A DNA stretch of 64,000 bases from Psychrobacter glacincola. Its GTDB lineage: Bacteria; Pseudomonadota; Gammaproteobacteria; Pseudomonadales; Moraxellaceae. The translations under genes were made by a program, and so were the position numbers. Below, in pieces: positions 17,040 through 27,186 of the stretch; position 1 is the first letter of the stretch; each line of letters begins with the position of its first letter. Under the pieces are notes generated by a model. That model ran no database searches. It saw nothing but the letters and a program-made list of their open reading frames with translations, and was not told the DNA's origin. The DNA lies in NCBI RefSeq assembly GCF_904846075.1, contig NZ_CAJGZH010000002.1, positions 1,054,001-1,118,000 of the forward strand, given 5' to 3'.

Positions 17040-17244
17040 TTGCATAGAATTTATTGTGGTTAGCAACCATCATAAATAGCCAGCCATTAGCCAATGGATA
17101 ACGCATAATTTGGCAAATAAGTACTTATATTACTTTCAACCGATGTCATTATTATTTAATAAAAACACCCTATAGTCTGTCTATAAACCCTTCATTTTAG
17201 TCAAATAACCTTTTATATCAGTCTTACTCAATAAGGATGAACCT

Positions 17245-19179
17245 ATGAAAATTACGAAGACTCAAACCAATAATCCGGTAGACCACGACACATTTATCCA
17301 TCAGCCTGATGCCAGTAAAACCCGTGTAGCAAACATACCAGGCAAGCGCTTACCCTTCCCTGATCAAATTGGTAATTATCAGCGCAATATTGGGACGCCC
17401 ACTGACGCTTATCAGGACAGTAAGGTTTATATCGTTGGGGGCGGTATTGCAGGTTTGGCCAGTGCTTATTACTGCATCCGAGATGGCAAAGTATCTGCTG
17501 AAAACATTACCGTTTTAGAGCATCTTGACGTGGCAGGTGGCTCCTTAGATGGTAGCGGCAATCCTGAAACGGGATATATGGTGCGCGGCGGTCGTGAAAT
17601 GGATTTCACTTACGAAAACTTTTGGGATTTATTCCAAGATATCCCCGCTCTGGAAATGCCTGCGCCTTATAGCACCTTGGATGAGTATCGCATAGCAAAT
17701 GACACCGATCCCAATTACTCTATTGCACGCCTGATCCATAAGCAAGGTGAGATAAAAGACTTCAGTCAGCTGGGATTGAGTAAAGCCAACCAACTCGCTC
17801 TGATTCGTTTGCTATTAAAACCTAAGGAAGAGCTAGACGATATCACTATTGAAGAATATTTTGATGACAGCTTTTTGAGCAGCAACTTCTGGACATTTTG
17901 GCGAACCATGTTTGCTTTTGAAAACTGGCACAGCTTACTTGAGTTTAAGCTTTATACGCATCGATTTTTACACGCATTGGACGGTCTAAACGACATGTCT
18001 GCACTGGTATTCCCAAGATACAATCAATTTGATAGCTTTGTTAAGCCACTACAAAATTATTTAAAAGATAAAGGTGTGCAATTTCAGTATGACACGCTCG
18101 TTACCGATTTAGACATTGAATTTGAGCATGCTGATAAAGTAACAGGCACTAAAAAGGTCAAAGCCATCATCACGGAGAAAGCGAGTGAGCAAACCACCAT
18201 TCCTATGGGCAGCAATGATTTCGTCATCGTGACGACTGGCTCCATGACCGAAGATACCCGCTATGGTGATGATAATACTGCGCCGACGCTAGACTTCACA
18301 AAAGACAGCATGGGGCAATCGTCTGGTTGGAAAGTATGGAATAATCTGGCTAAGCAATCTGCCGTCTTTGGTCACCCAGAAAAATTTAATCAGCATGTGG
18401 ATAAATCTGCTTGGATGTCGGCGACGTTGACCTGCCAGCCGTCTGCCTTTATTGATAAACTCAAAACGCTGTCTGTCAACGACCCTTATACGGGTAAAAC
18501 AGTGACCGGTGGCATCATTACGATTACGGATTCAAACTGGTTGATGAGCTTTACTTGTAACCGTCAACCGCATTTCCCTGATCAGCCAAAAGACACGCTA
18601 GTCGTATGGCTATATGCCTTATTTATGGATAAAGAAGGCAATTATGTCAAAAAACCCATCCCAGAATGTACAGGCAAAGAGATCTTGAGCGAACTCTGTC
18701 ATCACCTTGGCATCCTCGATGATATAGAGAATATCATGGCCAATACCATCGTCAGAACGGCTTATATGCCCTACATTACCTCGATGTTTATGCCTCGTGC
18801 TAAAGGTGATCGTCCTGAGATAGTCCCTGATGGTTGTGTCAATATGGGTCTAGTCGGTCAGTTCGTCGAGACACATAATGATGTGGTATTTACCATGGAG
18901 AGCTCTGTTCGTACTGCTCGTGTCGCAGTTTATGAGCTATTAAACGTGCAAAAACAAGTCCCCGATATAAACCCATTACAATACGATATCCGTCAATTAC
19001 TAAAAGCCGCGAATACACTCAATGATGGTAAAGGTTTCATCGGCGAAGGTCTATTAACTAAGCTTCTTAAAGGTACTTATTACGAGCACATATTGCCAAA
19101 AGCCAATCAATCCACCAACGGCAACGATTCAATATTTACTCAGCAGTGGGAAGCAATCAAAGGGCTTTGGCATAAGTAG
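17245..19179 (+). CDS. ohyA: oleate hydratase
   Basis: A 644-residue FAD enzyme of the myosin-cross-reactive-antigen family. The dinucleotide-binding motif [13 protein letters not shown] (about 64-76) is followed by [16 protein letters not shown] and [16 protein letters not shown], which contains the catalytic Glu region of this family. Later [21 protein letters not shown] and [21 protein letters not shown] are also typical. It hydrates cis-9 double bonds of oleic and related acids to 10-hydroxy acids, with a detoxifying or membrane-lipid role in bacteria. Length agrees with long-form family members. AAGGATG precedes the ATG. A long palindrome lies after the stop. Transcribed alone. Confidence 0.95.
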   Translation: MKITKTQTNNPVDHDTFIHQPDASKTRVANIPGKRLPFPDQIGNYQRNIGTPTDAYQDSKVYIVGGGIAGLASAYYCIRDGKVSAENITVLEHLDVAGGSLDGSGNPETGYMVRGGREMDFTYENFWDLFQDIPALEMPAPYSTLDEYRIANDTDPNYSIARLIHKQGEIKDFSQLGLSKANQLALIRLLLKPKEELDDITIEEYFDDSFLSSNFWTFWRTMFAFENWHSLLEFKLYTHRFLHALDGLNDMSALVFPRYNQFDSFVKPLQNYLKDKGVQFQYDTLVTDLDIEFEHADKVTGTKKVKAIITEKASEQTTIPMGSNDFVIVTTGSMTEDTRYGDDNTAPTLDFTKDSMGQSSGWKVWNNLAKQSAVFGHPEKFNQHVDKSAWMSATLTCQPSAFIDKLKTLSVNDPYTGKTVTGGIITITDSNWLMSFTCNRQPHFPDQPKDTLVVWLYALFMDKEGNYVKKPIPECTGKEILSELCHHLGILDDIENIMANTIVRTAYMPYITSMFMPRAKGDRPEIVPDGCVNMGLVGQFVETHNDVVFTMESSVRTARVAVYELLNVQKQVPDINPLQYDIRQLLKAANTLNDGKGFIGEGLLTKLLKGTYYEHILPKANQSTNGNDSIFTQQWEAIKGLWHK

Positions 19180-19196
19180 GTCTGGCATCAGTAATG

Positions 19197-19246
19197 TTAG
19201 TTTTCATAAAAGCAGCTTTGATAAAAACGGCTTTTATGAAAACTAA
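19197..19246. terminator. 17-bp perfect inverted repeat after ohyA
   Basis: TTAGTTTTCATAAAAGC (19197-19213) is repeated exactly in inverted form at 19230-19246 with a 16-base loop. It starts 17 bases after the ohyA stop. No T run follows, so it may be an RNA-stabilising hairpin rather than a classic terminator. Confidence 0.55.
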
Positions 19247-19271
19247 TGACGAAGAATAAAAACGATAACGC

Positions 19272-19325
19272 TCTAGGGCATGTCCTCATTTTAAAAATGC
19301 AGATAGAAATGAGGTCATGCCCTAG
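19272..19325. mobile_element. 54-bp palindromic miniature element (family 1, short copy)
   Basis: CTAGGGCATGTCCTCATTT and AAATGAGGTCATGCCCTAG form a 19-bp stem with one mismatch. The arms correspond to the end of the longer element at 8685-8861 and are bordered by TA. The right border TA is part of the stop codon of the adjacent LysR gene. The hairpin may also serve as a terminator for the two convergent genes. Confidence 0.65.
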
Positions 19326-20230
19326 TCAGACTTGGATAACCGCTGTAATTGCTCAATCAGCCAACGGTGTATACCACTGTGACTGGTACGTGGGTGCCAT
19401 GCTGCTATTACCTTAAATGTGGGTGGCAGGGCTTCCACTTTAAGCTCTTTAACCCGACTGTTTGGCAATAAACGCGAAGGGTAAAATGCGATCATATCAG
19501 TTGTATAAAGGATATCTGGCACCGCAGAAAAGCTAGGAACGGACATAACGATGTTTCGTTTAAGACCTTTTTCTGCAAACCATTGGTCATGAGAACCACG
19601 CAAGTTAGCGCGTGAAGGTGACACCACCAGCTGCGAGTGTGCAGCAATTTGTGCCAGTGACAGCGGCTCTGTTGTAAAATTATTATTGCAACCAGTAATG
19701 CAAAAATGTTGTTCTTCAAGCAGCGTCACATAAGCCAAGTTATCAGGGATAAATTCTGGGAAAGTAATCAGCAGATCAAGCTCGCCTGCCGCAATAAGCT
19801 GATTGACATTGTCTGAGGCAAAATCACGCACGATTAACTTCAAATCAGGCGCGTCGCGGCGCGTTATATGAAACAACTGCGGTAATAATGCCTGCGTCGC
19901 ATAGTCGGTCGCGCTAATCGTAAACACGCCTTTATAAGTCTGCGGCGAAAACACATCTGGCTCTAACAGTGCTTCTAACTGCTCTAATATGCGACTAATG
20001 GGTTGCTGCATCGATAGCGCTTTTGGGGTTGCCACCATGCTATTGCCTTGACGAATAAACAAACGATCATCAAACAAATCACGCAGCTTACGTAATTGTT
20101 CGCTGATTGCCTGTTGTGTCAGCCCCATTTTGCGCGCGACTTGTGAGAGATTTTTTAGATCAAGCAACGCATGTAGCACTCGCAGCTGCTTGATATCGAG
20201 TCGGTTAATGCCATTCATAATATGTACCAT
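19322..20230 (-). CDS. LysR family transcriptional regulator
   Basis: A 302-residue LysR protein with an N-terminal helix-turn-helix (NLSQVARKMGLTQQAISEQLRKL, about 28-50), a linker helix, and an effector domain (FTISATDYATQALLPQLF...). This form resembles the NodD/SyrM-like branch that controls oxidoreductase genes. It is divergent from the Old Yellow Enzyme gene at 20382 with a 151-base shared promoter region, so control of that gene is inferred. Start alternatives are 20230 and the ATG at 20218; neither has a strong ribosome-binding site. The stop codon TAG lies in the border of a miniature element (19272-19325), so the original C terminus may have been altered. Confidence 0.88.
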   Translation of the reverse strand: MVHIMNGINRLDIKQLRVLHALLDLKNLSQVARKMGLTQQAISEQLRKLRDLFDDRLFIRQGNSMVATPKALSMQQPISRILEQLEALLEPDVFSPQTYKGVFTISATDYATQALLPQLFHITRRDAPDLKLIVRDFASDNVNQLIAAGELDLLITFPEFIPDNLAYVTLLEEQHFCITGCNNNFTTEPLSLAQIAAHSQLVVSPSRANLRGSHDQWFAEKGLKRNIVMSVPSFSAVPDILYTTDMIAFYPSRLLPNSRVKELKVEALPPTFKVIAAWHPRTSHSGIHRWLIEQLQRLSKSD

Positions 20231-20381
20231 TTATAATTGTATCTTAAACAACAAAATCCTGTTTCCGATTGTATCCATAAAACTCTATGCTTACCAACCT
20301 TACTTACGCAGTAATAAAGCATCAAAACAAGCTCAGTGGTTTAAACAATAACCCCGTCTATTTGTTTTAAAAGAGAGTTTT

Positions 20382-21524
20382 ATGGAACCATCTAATATCG
20401 ATACCAGCCCGTTGTTTGCATCTGTCACACTTGGACCATATACGTTAAAAAATCGTATTGTCATGCCACCGTTGACACGCTCTCGCAGCACGCAACCGGG
20501 CAATATTCCTAATGAATTAATGGCAAGCTACTATACACAGCGCGCATCAGCTGGTTTTATGGTCACTGAAGGCACGCAAATTGAGCCAAGGGGTCAAGGT
20601 TATGCGTGGACGCCAAGCATACATTCGCATGCCCAAATCGAAGGCTGGAAAAAGGTCACTCAAGCGGTACACGCAGCAGGTGGTATCATTTTCGCTCAGC
20701 TTTGGCATGTGGGTCGCGTGTCTCATACCAGCTTACAACCACAAGGCGCTCAGCCAATTGCACCATCAGCTATCACTGCTGACAATGTAAAAGTATTTAT
20801 CGAAACAGCACCAGGTGCAGGCGCGTTAGCCGATCCTAGTGAGCCACGCGCACTCAGTACTGATGAAGTTAGTGAACTGGTCGCTATGTATGCGGCAGCC
20901 GCACGCAATGCATTGGAGGCAGGTTTTGATGGCGTCGAGCTGCACTGTGCCAATGGCTATTTGGTGAATCAGTTCATCTCTGAACATAGCAACACACGTG
21001 ATGATCAGTATGGCGGTTCATTGACCAATCGCTTGCGTTTCTTAAAAGAAATCATAGCTGCCGTCAGTGAAGTGGTTGGCGCTGATCGTTTAGGCGTACG
21101 TTTCGCACCGCTGTTTGCTAGCACAGATGAGACTCGCGTGTATTTAGGGCTAGTGGAATCAGATCCACATCATACGTATATGGAAGCGATTAAAGTACTT
21201 GAACAAGCGAGTATCGCTTATTTATCTATTGCAGAAGCTGACTGGGACAATGCCCCTGATTTACCAGAGACTTTTTATCAGGCCGTCAGAGCTGAGTTTT
21301 CAGGACGTATTATCTATGCGGGTAAATACACGACGGAAAAATCGGTGCATATTCTAGCTAAAGGTTATGGCGATTTATTTGCTTTTGGGCGTCCTTTTAT
21401 TGCTAATCCCGATTTACCTGAGCGCATCGCCAATCATTGGCCACTCAATGAGGCAGAGCCTACCACGATGTATGGTGGCACCGAAATTGGCTATAATGAT
21501 TATCCTTACTATCAAAACTCTTAA
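20382..21524 (+). CDS. alkene reductase, Old Yellow Enzyme family (NemA-like)
   Basis: A 380-residue FMN-dependent TIM-barrel enzyme. RIVMPPLTRSRS, FAQLWHVGRVSH, AARNALEAGFDGVELHCANGYLVNQFISEHSNTRDDQYGGSL and FGRPFIANPDLPER are the classic OYE blocks; His and Asn of HCANGY, with the Tyr of the family, are the catalytic and substrate-binding residues. It reduces activated C=C bonds (N-ethylmaleimide, enones) and nitro compounds with NADPH. AAGAGAG precedes the ATG. Divergent LysR suggests electrophile-induced expression. It resembles NemA and XenB too closely in sequence to decide between the names. A strong terminator follows. Confidence 0.92.
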   Translation: MEPSNIDTSPLFASVTLGPYTLKNRIVMPPLTRSRSTQPGNIPNELMASYYTQRASAGFMVTEGTQIEPRGQGYAWTPSIHSHAQIEGWKKVTQAVHAAGGIIFAQLWHVGRVSHTSLQPQGAQPIAPSAITADNVKVFIETAPGAGALADPSEPRALSTDEVSELVAMYAAAARNALEAGFDGVELHCANGYLVNQFISEHSNTRDDQYGGSLTNRLRFLKEIIAAVSEVVGADRLGVRFAPLFASTDETRVYLGLVESDPHHTYMEAIKVLEQASIAYLSIAEADWDNAPDLPETFYQAVRAEFSGRIIYAGKYTTEKSVHILAKGYGDLFAFGRPFIANPDLPERIANHWPLNEAEPTTMYGGTEIGYNDYPYYQNS

Positions 21525-21527
21525 TAC

Positions 21528-21557
21528 AATAAGGCCATTCGTGGCCTTATTTTTTTG
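21528..21557 (+). terminator. terminator of alkene reductase gene
   Basis: AATAAGGCCA and TGGCCTTATT pair around a TTCG tetraloop followed by a T run. Confidence 0.9.
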
Positions 21558-21602
21558 CTTATAAATAGGATATTTCTAATAGCTGATTCATATATATAGC
21601 CC

Positions 21603-22004
21603 TTATGATTCATCCGACTGATCAAATAACTTTTCGATAGGCTTGCTGTGTATCTTTGAGCTATTGAACAGCGACTTATTACCAGTATCCGCTTCTGTCC
21701 AAAAATTAATATTGAATTGGGCATCATCACTTAATTCTACGCGGTGCCAATATTGAGGCGGACTGACCGCGAACTGCCCTGCTGTAATCACAATGGTTTT
21801 TTCAGGTTCAGTAGCGGCTTCATCAGCAAAGCCATAAAAGGTAACCGTGCCTTGCATGACACAAATTTGGCCGTATACGCCCTCTGCTGTATTGTGATGA
21901 GTCAACAAGGCTTTTGGGACTTTATCTTTAGTAAAAAAGTGGGTCGAACGCTTTATTTTCCAATGGCTAGGTATGACAGGGTTTGAGGCGACAGTATGAC
22001 TCAT
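21603..22004 (-). CDS. DUF1971 / TehB-like cupin protein
   Basis: A 133-residue protein. RSTHFFTKDKVPKALLTHHNTAEGVYGQICVMQGTV and later GQFAVSPPQYWHRVEL match the DUF1971 cupin that also occurs as the N-terminal domain of some TehB tellurite-resistance methyltransferases. The two His of HHNT and the one in WHRVE fit the cupin metal site. Standalone forms are common in proteobacteria; the function is not established. AAGGAGT lies before the ATG, a strong ribosome-binding site. It stands next to, but is transcribed away from, the nitrate cluster. Confidence 0.8.
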   Translation of the reverse strand: MSHTVASNPVIPSHWKIKRSTHFFTKDKVPKALLTHHNTAEGVYGQICVMQGTVTFYGFADEAATEPEKTIVITAGQFAVSPPQYWHRVELSDDAQFNINFWTEADTGNKSLFNSSKIHSKPIEKLFDQSDES

Positions 22005-22207
22005 GGTAACTCCTTAGCTAATTTGATGGGTGTATCCCAATCCTGTTTATTAACAGCTTACTTGTGAATAAAAAGGATTGGTAAACGAGAAAAACACGCA
22101 CAGTAATGGTTATTATTACTATAGCGCATCATATTTTCAAATGTATTGCTATTCTCATATCATCTTAGTTAACCATCAATATATAGAATATTAAAGCCAC
22201 TTTTTAA

Positions 22208-22223
22208 TCCCCATTAAGTAGTA
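22208..22223. promoter_or_regulatory. NarL-type 7-2-7 site upstream of narK1
   Basis: TCCCCAT-TA-AGTAGTA, an inverted pair of heptamers close to the NarL/NarP consensus TACYYMT-N2-AKRRGTA, about 105 bases before narK1. Confidence 0.45.
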
Positions 22224-22328
22224 TGTGAAATGACATTCATACTGCTTTCGCCTAATGGCTAGCGAGCTTACTTATTGCTACATTAACTCCATCTAAACTA
22301 TCCAGTTCGACGGTGGAGAATACTTGTC

Positions 22329-23807
22329 ATGCATGCAAAAGAGCTACTTGAGGTTGAACGCCGTGATATAAGAGCGCTTCACTATACGTGGATTGCTTTT
22401 TTTCTGACCTTTTACGTCTGGTTCAATATGGCGCCACTAGCCACTTCTATGCTAGAGGCTGAAAGCTATTTAACTTCTGAACACATCAAATTATTTCTCA
22501 TTGCCAACGTTGCTTTGACCATTCCAGGGCGAGTGGTAGTCGGCATGGCATTGGATCGCTTCGGTCCGCGTCGCGTGTTTTCCATACTGATGGTCGTCAT
22601 GGCGATACCGACATGGTTCTTCGCGTTTGGTGATTCCGCGATGCAGCTGTTCGTCGCTCGCCTATTTATGTCTATCGTGGGCGCAGGGTTCGTCGTTGGC
22701 ATTCACATGACCGCCCTTTGGTTTAAGCCAAAAGACATTGGCTTTGCCGAAGGATTTTATGCAGGCTGGGGTAATTTTGGTTCAGCTGCCGCAGCGATTA
22801 CCATTCCCACGGTTGCGCTACAGTTCTTTGGTGGTGATGACGGTTGGCGCTGGGCAATTGCATTATCTGGCTTACTGATGGCCGCTTACGGGGTAGCCTA
22901 CTGGTTTTTAATCACCGATGGTCCTACACAAGATACCCATAAAAAAGCACGTAAGGCGGGTGCTTTAGAGGTATCAAGTTGGAGGGATCTATTATTATAT
23001 TGCCTATTTATTATTCCTTTATATGGCGTATTGGGTGTATTGGTTTATCGTACCAAAAACATGGGATTCCTAAGCGAAACAGGCGCTTGGGGGTTTTATA
23101 CTCTCATCGCTGTGGTGGTTATTTATCAAATTTATAAAGCCATCAGTGTCAACGTACCCATGCTCAAAGCGGGTATCCCTGAGGATGACAAATACCCCTT
23201 TACCTCTGTTGCCGCCCTAAATGTCACCTACTTTGCTAACTTTGGCGCAGAGCTGGCGGTCGTCTCTATGCTACCGATGTTCTTTGCCGCAACGTGGAAG
23301 CTCGACCCTACCGTCGCAGGGTTAGTCGCATCGACCTTTGCTTTTGTTAACTTATGGGCGCGACCACTTGGCGGCTATATCTCTGACAAGGTTGGCAATC
23401 GTCGCTTGGTGATGTTGGTATACATGTTCGGTATCGGTATCGGCTTTGGATTGATGGGATTGCTGAATGCAGAGTGGCCATTGTTTATCGCGGTCGTCTT
23501 TACGATTCTATGCTCAGTCTTTGTACAAGGGGCAGAAGGTGCAACTTTTGGTATTATCCCCTCAATTAAACGGCGCTTAACGGGTCAAATTTCTGGTATG
23601 GCGGGGGCTTATGGCAATGTGGGCGCTGTGTTCTATCTATTTATATTTACCTTGGTCGAACCAAATCAGTTCTTTTTTATCATTGCGATAGGTGCATTTA
23701 TTGCTTGGGTACTTTGTTTCTTCTGGTTGAAAGAGCCTGAAGATGCCTTTGGTGACGAATACAAGATGTCCTCGGTCGATCGTCAAATTGCCGCTGAAGA
23801 AGGCTAA
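22329..23807 (+). CDS. narK: nitrate/nitrite MFS transporter NarK1
   Basis: A 492-residue, 12-segment major facilitator protein. The nitrate signatures are present: EGFYAGWGNFGSAAAAI in the first half and GQISGMAGAYGNVGAVFY in the second. RVVVGMALDRFGPRR is the MFS loop motif with the nitrate-binding arginine region. It is expected to import nitrate into the cytoplasm for NarG. TCGACGGTGGAGAA provides a ribosome-binding site. It is the first of two nitrate transporters that bracket narXL in this cluster, and a NarL-type operator precedes it. A strong terminator follows, so it is probably monocistronic. Confidence 0.9.
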   Translation: MHAKELLEVERRDIRALHYTWIAFFLTFYVWFNMAPLATSMLEAESYLTSEHIKLFLIANVALTIPGRVVVGMALDRFGPRRVFSILMVVMAIPTWFFAFGDSAMQLFVARLFMSIVGAGFVVGIHMTALWFKPKDIGFAEGFYAGWGNFGSAAAAITIPTVALQFFGGDDGWRWAIALSGLLMAAYGVAYWFLITDGPTQDTHKKARKAGALEVSSWRDLLLYCLFIIPLYGVLGVLVYRTKNMGFLSETGAWGFYTLIAVVVIYQIYKAISVNVPMLKAGIPEDDKYPFTSVAALNVTYFANFGAELAVVSMLPMFFAATWKLDPTVAGLVASTFAFVNLWARPLGGYISDKVGNRRLVMLVYMFGIGIGFGLMGLLNAEWPLFIAVVFTILCSVFVQGAEGATFGIIPSIKRRLTGQISGMAGAYGNVGAVFYLFIFTLVEPNQFFFIIAIGAFIAWVLCFFWLKEPEDAFGDEYKMSSVDRQIAAEEG

Positions 23808-23826
23808 TTTGGTTAGCTTATAAAAT

Positions 23827-23863
23827 AAAAAAGCCACCCAGCATCACTGCTCGGTGGCTTTTT
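23827..23863 (+). terminator. narK1 terminator
   Basis: AAAAAGCCACC pairs with GGTGGCTTTTT around a 14-base loop. Confidence 0.85.
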
Positions 23864-23940
23864 GACTGATATAGAGAACTATCTAGACATGTAATAGCGG
23901 TTATTCAGATGACCCATGATTTTTTTATAAAAAGTAATGC

Positions 23941-23988
23941 TTTCAAAAAGTAGCGATTTCAAAAAGTAATATTTTCAAAAAACAACCA
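23941..23988. repeat. three 16-bp imperfect tandem repeats after narL
   Basis: Units TTTCAAAAAGTAGCGA, TTTCAAAAAGTAATAT and TTTCAAAAAACAACCA follow one another just downstream of the narL stop. Confidence 0.6.
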
Positions 23989-24017
23989 CTTCGATAAATA
24001 ACCATTTTTACAAACGA

Positions 24018-24677
24018 CTACTTTGATAAATGATTCACGGTCCATACCGCTGCCTCTACCCGTGTGCGTAGTCCAGTTTTGTTCAAAATATGCTTAACAT
24101 GCACCTTTACTGTGGATTCTGCGATATCCAGTTTGTTGGCGATCATTTTATTACTTAAGCCTTCAGCAATCATTTGAATCACTTGCAACTCTCTAGTGGT
24201 GAGATTGCCAGCGATATCTTCAATACTTGGGGTACGTAATGTTTGCGCCAATATTGAGGCCAAATTGGGACTGATAACCAGCTCACCGCGCAACACTTTT
24301 CTAATATCGACGATGATTAACTCAGGCTCCATATCTTTTAGCAAATAACCATCCACCCCTAATTTCAATGCTTCTTGTACGTCTTCTCCGCTGTCAGAAA
24401 CTGTAAATAGCAAGGTAGCCACGTCAATATTTCTGGCCTTGATTTCTCTTAAGGTTTCGATACCAGTCAACACTGGCATTTTATGATCTAGAATGACCAG
24501 ATCGACCGGATTGTTTGCCAAAAAATCCAACGCTTCTTGCCCGTTATTCGCCTCACCAACGACCGTTACATCACTTTCGAGACTGAGCAGTTCTGCGACA
24601 CCGCGGCGCAGCATAGGATGGTCATCGACCAATAGTAGCCGAGCCGGAGAAGCAGACGTATAAACTTTAGTAGTCAT
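24018..24677 (-). CDS. narL: nitrate/nitrite response regulator NarL
   Basis: A 219-residue regulator. Receiver domain (about 12-130) with acidic pair in LLVDDHPMLRRGV and phospho-Asp in LVILDHKMPVLTG; DNA-binding LuxR/NarL helix-turn-helix at the C terminus (LTTRELQVIQMIAEGLSNKMIANKLDIAESTVKVHVKHIL). It lies 74 bases downstream of the narX kinase gene on the same strand, and between two narK genes. Its recognition sequences, inverted heptamers resembling TACYYMT, are present upstream of narK1, narG and moaA. It should activate nitrate respiration and cofactor genes in response to nitrate. Confidence 0.93.
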   Translation of the reverse strand: MTTKVYTSASPARLLLVDDHPMLRRGVAELLSLESDVTVVGEANNGQEALDFLANNPVDLVILDHKMPVLTGIETLREIKARNIDVATLLFTVSDSGEDVQEALKLGVDGYLLKDMEPELIIVDIRKVLRGELVISPNLASILAQTLRTPSIEDIAGNLTTRELQVIQMIAEGLSNKMIANKLDIAESTVKVHVKHILNKTGLRTRVEAAVWTVNHLSK

Positions 24678-24751
24678 AAAATACTCACAAATTGAAAAAT
24701 GCTACAAAAAATACAATGCAGTGGTTAAGAGCGTTTACTAAGCCGATTCAC

Positions 24752-26785
24752 TTAGTTTTGCTCAGCCATATAATCCGTAAAAAAACTGGGTACAAACCTG
24801 ACGATGACACTGGTACCTGCGGGTACATTATTAGAGATGATCAAATCACCGCCTAATTTATAGGCACGCTCTTTCATAATCATTAGACCATGATGCTGGG
24901 TCTGATTGACAGTCCCTGATATGCCAACGCCGTCATCATTAACCATCATCGCTACATAATTACTTTCATCATCATAAACCAAATCGATAGTGACGCAGTT
25001 AGCATGAGCATGGCGACTGATATTCGACAGCGCCTCCCTTATAATTTGAATGAGATGCACTTGTTCGGTTGCCGTTAGATTCAAGGATAGGATTTGATTG
25101 TTGACCTTTATGTCAAACTGCCCTTTTACAGCAAACTCATCAGCCGCCTCATATAAAGCTTCATCAAAATTGCCGCTATCAATCGTCAAGCGAAAAGTCG
25201 TCAATAAGTCTCGCAGCTCATGATAAGCAGAGTTCAGACCCATTTTTATTTGACTGATATGCTGCCCAACCTTGATTTGACTTTGCTCATCAAACACCAC
25301 CAGCCCACTGTCTTTATCAGTAGACAGTTGCAGATGTTTTTCGAGCACGCTGACTTGTATTTTTAGATAAGACAATGACTGTGCTAAAGAGTCATGCAAC
25401 TCCCTAGCAATGGTCGAGCGCTCTTCAAGTAGAATCAGCTGATGGTCTTGCTGCCTTTGTCTGCGTAGGGATAAGGCGGTGCTGACGAGATTGGTCAGCA
25501 CGACAATCAATTCATTGTTTTTAGCAATTAAATAACTACTATCCACCTCTACTACTTTGATGCGTGTTGAATCTTCCTCGCTTTTTTTCTTATCTTCTGC
25601 ATAAGCTTTATTGGTCATTAAGACAGATTTTGGTCTTACCTTTAGCTCACCAAATTCTATATCTTGATGAATAATCGGAAACGTTTTGGTATAAACGTCT
25701 TCTTTAATAGAGCAGCTGTCACAAGTGAGTTTGGTACATAGCTCCTTCATCCTATCATCGTGTAGGGCTATAGAGTTTTTATTGGTGAGAATATTGCTTT
25801 GGATACACAGCGTAAAATCTAAATATGGGAATATACACCCAAAGCCAGTAATCAATTCATCAAGCCGATGTAAGCTCACAGGACTACTGGTCAATTGCTT
25901 TGAGAAATCATAAAACAATGATAAGGCTTGGTTGGCTTTTACCAGATGCTGAGTCTTTGTCTGTACCTCACTCTCAAGTGAGCGCTGATACCTCTCAATG
26001 GTACTGGCCATACCGTTAAAAGAATTGCCAAGCGCTTCAAATTCTCTATAACCGCTGATAGATACTCTCGTATCATATTTGCCTTCTTTAAACGCCCGAT
26101 TGGCTTTAATGAGTTGTTGAATAGGCGTTAGCACTGAGTTCTGTAATCTCCGTACGCCTATCAGCATGATAATCATGCTCAGTATCAGTGATAGTATTTG
26201 TAGGTTTTGCTGCCATGTCTGACGCTGCTCATTTCTATCCTGTAACGCGCCAACAAAACGATTAACATCGTCAATATACTTGGTTGAATCACTATAAAAG
26301 CCTTGCTTGTCTTGTGCCAACAATGCTGGTTTTAAATCACGAAACCATTGTGATTTTATCTGGCTCCATTGCTCACTGATCGCCTTATCTCTGTTGGCAC
26401 TGGTCAGTTGATACGCTTGTAATTTGTTGAGACGACTCTCCATGTCTTCAACCAGTATGTCTATTTTTTCAGACTCGCTTTTATTGGAGAAATCCAGTCT
26501 GTCTTGCTTTTCTACCTGCGGCGCATTGTCACTATCTAAGCCATCTTGTTTGATATTTAGGCTTGAGCTAAAGGGATGGTTATCCGCAAAGTCAGTCGCT
26601 AACTGAAAGCTAATGCGATACGTTGCCATGCGTATCGATCCTGCAGTATTAATCGCCTCAGCATCAGACTTTGCGACCCAAGCGAGCGCACCGCTGCCTA
26701 TCGCTGACATCAAAAACAAAGTAGCGATGATCGTAATAGCAATCCAAGTATGAAGGAACAAAGACTGCCGTCGTAGATTAGACAT
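24752..26785 (-). CDS. narX: nitrate/nitrite sensor histidine kinase NarX
   Basis: A 677-residue kinase from the start chosen at 26785, which follows GGGAG and gives MSNLRRQSLFLHTW; the frame could extend to 26866. First membrane segment about 13-36; INTAGSIRMATYRISF directly after it is the P-box that binds nitrate and nitrite in NarX; second membrane segment about 190-210; a HAMP; a Cys-containing central module (CTKLTCDSCSIKED); then a HisKA_3 domain with His in ARELHDSLAQSLSYLKIQV and a HATPase domain. It is inner-membrane located and phosphorylates NarL. The periplasmic loop carries an unusual Asp/Ser-rich stretch. Confidence 0.93.
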   Translation of the reverse strand: MSNLRRQSLFLHTWIAITIIATLFLMSAIGSGALAWVAKSDAEAINTAGSIRMATYRISFQLATDFADNHPFSSSLNIKQDGLDSDNAPQVEKQDRLDFSNKSESEKIDILVEDMESRLNKLQAYQLTSANRDKAISEQWSQIKSQWFRDLKPALLAQDKQGFYSDSTKYIDDVNRFVGALQDRNEQRQTWQQNLQILSLILSMIIMLIGVRRLQNSVLTPIQQLIKANRAFKEGKYDTRVSISGYREFEALGNSFNGMASTIERYQRSLESEVQTKTQHLVKANQALSLFYDFSKQLTSSPVSLHRLDELITGFGCIFPYLDFTLCIQSNILTNKNSIALHDDRMKELCTKLTCDSCSIKEDVYTKTFPIIHQDIEFGELKVRPKSVLMTNKAYAEDKKKSEEDSTRIKVVEVDSSYLIAKNNELIVVLTNLVSTALSLRRQRQQDHQLILLEERSTIARELHDSLAQSLSYLKIQVSVLEKHLQLSTDKDSGLVVFDEQSQIKVGQHISQIKMGLNSAYHELRDLLTTFRLTIDSGNFDEALYEAADEFAVKGQFDIKVNNQILSLNLTATEQVHLIQIIREALSNISRHAHANCVTIDLVYDDESNYVAMMVNDDGVGISGTVNQTQHHGLMIMKERAYKLGGDLIISNNVPAGTSVIVRFVPSFFTDYMAEQN

Positions 26786-26942
26786 GATTAATAGCGCTCC
26801 CATCAGACACTTTCTGCACAAAAGATTTGAGATCTTAAAATTGAACGTCGCAAAAGCAAAAAACATACAGCATAAAAAATACTACAGCGCACTTATCAGT
26901 CCATCGACAAGCAAAATCTTAGTGATAAACCTGCCCGCAATA

Positions 26943-26979
26943 TACCCCTTTTAGTCATCAGTATACCACTATGTATGAA
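26943..26979. promoter_or_regulatory. NarL-type heptamer half-sites between narX and narK2
   Basis: TACCCCT (26943-26949) and TACCACT (26964-26970) resemble NarL heptamers, but their mirror halves are poor. They lie in the 400-base divergent region of narX and narK2. No FNR-type TTGAT-N4-ATCAA sequence was seen in that region. Confidence 0.3.
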
Positions 26980-27186
26980 TACTCTTCATCGGGATAACAC
27001 AGTACCGTGAGTTATCATTTTTTGATAGAGCAAGTGATTCATAGCGCTCATAAGCCAGTACGGCGGCTCTTTGTTATCAACAATAACAGGAGTAAGCGCT
27101 ACGGTTTACTGTAAGTTTAGACAGCCATTTGATGATAAAAAATACTGAACATAACTAGGCATAGCTGATACTAAGTGAGGAATAAC

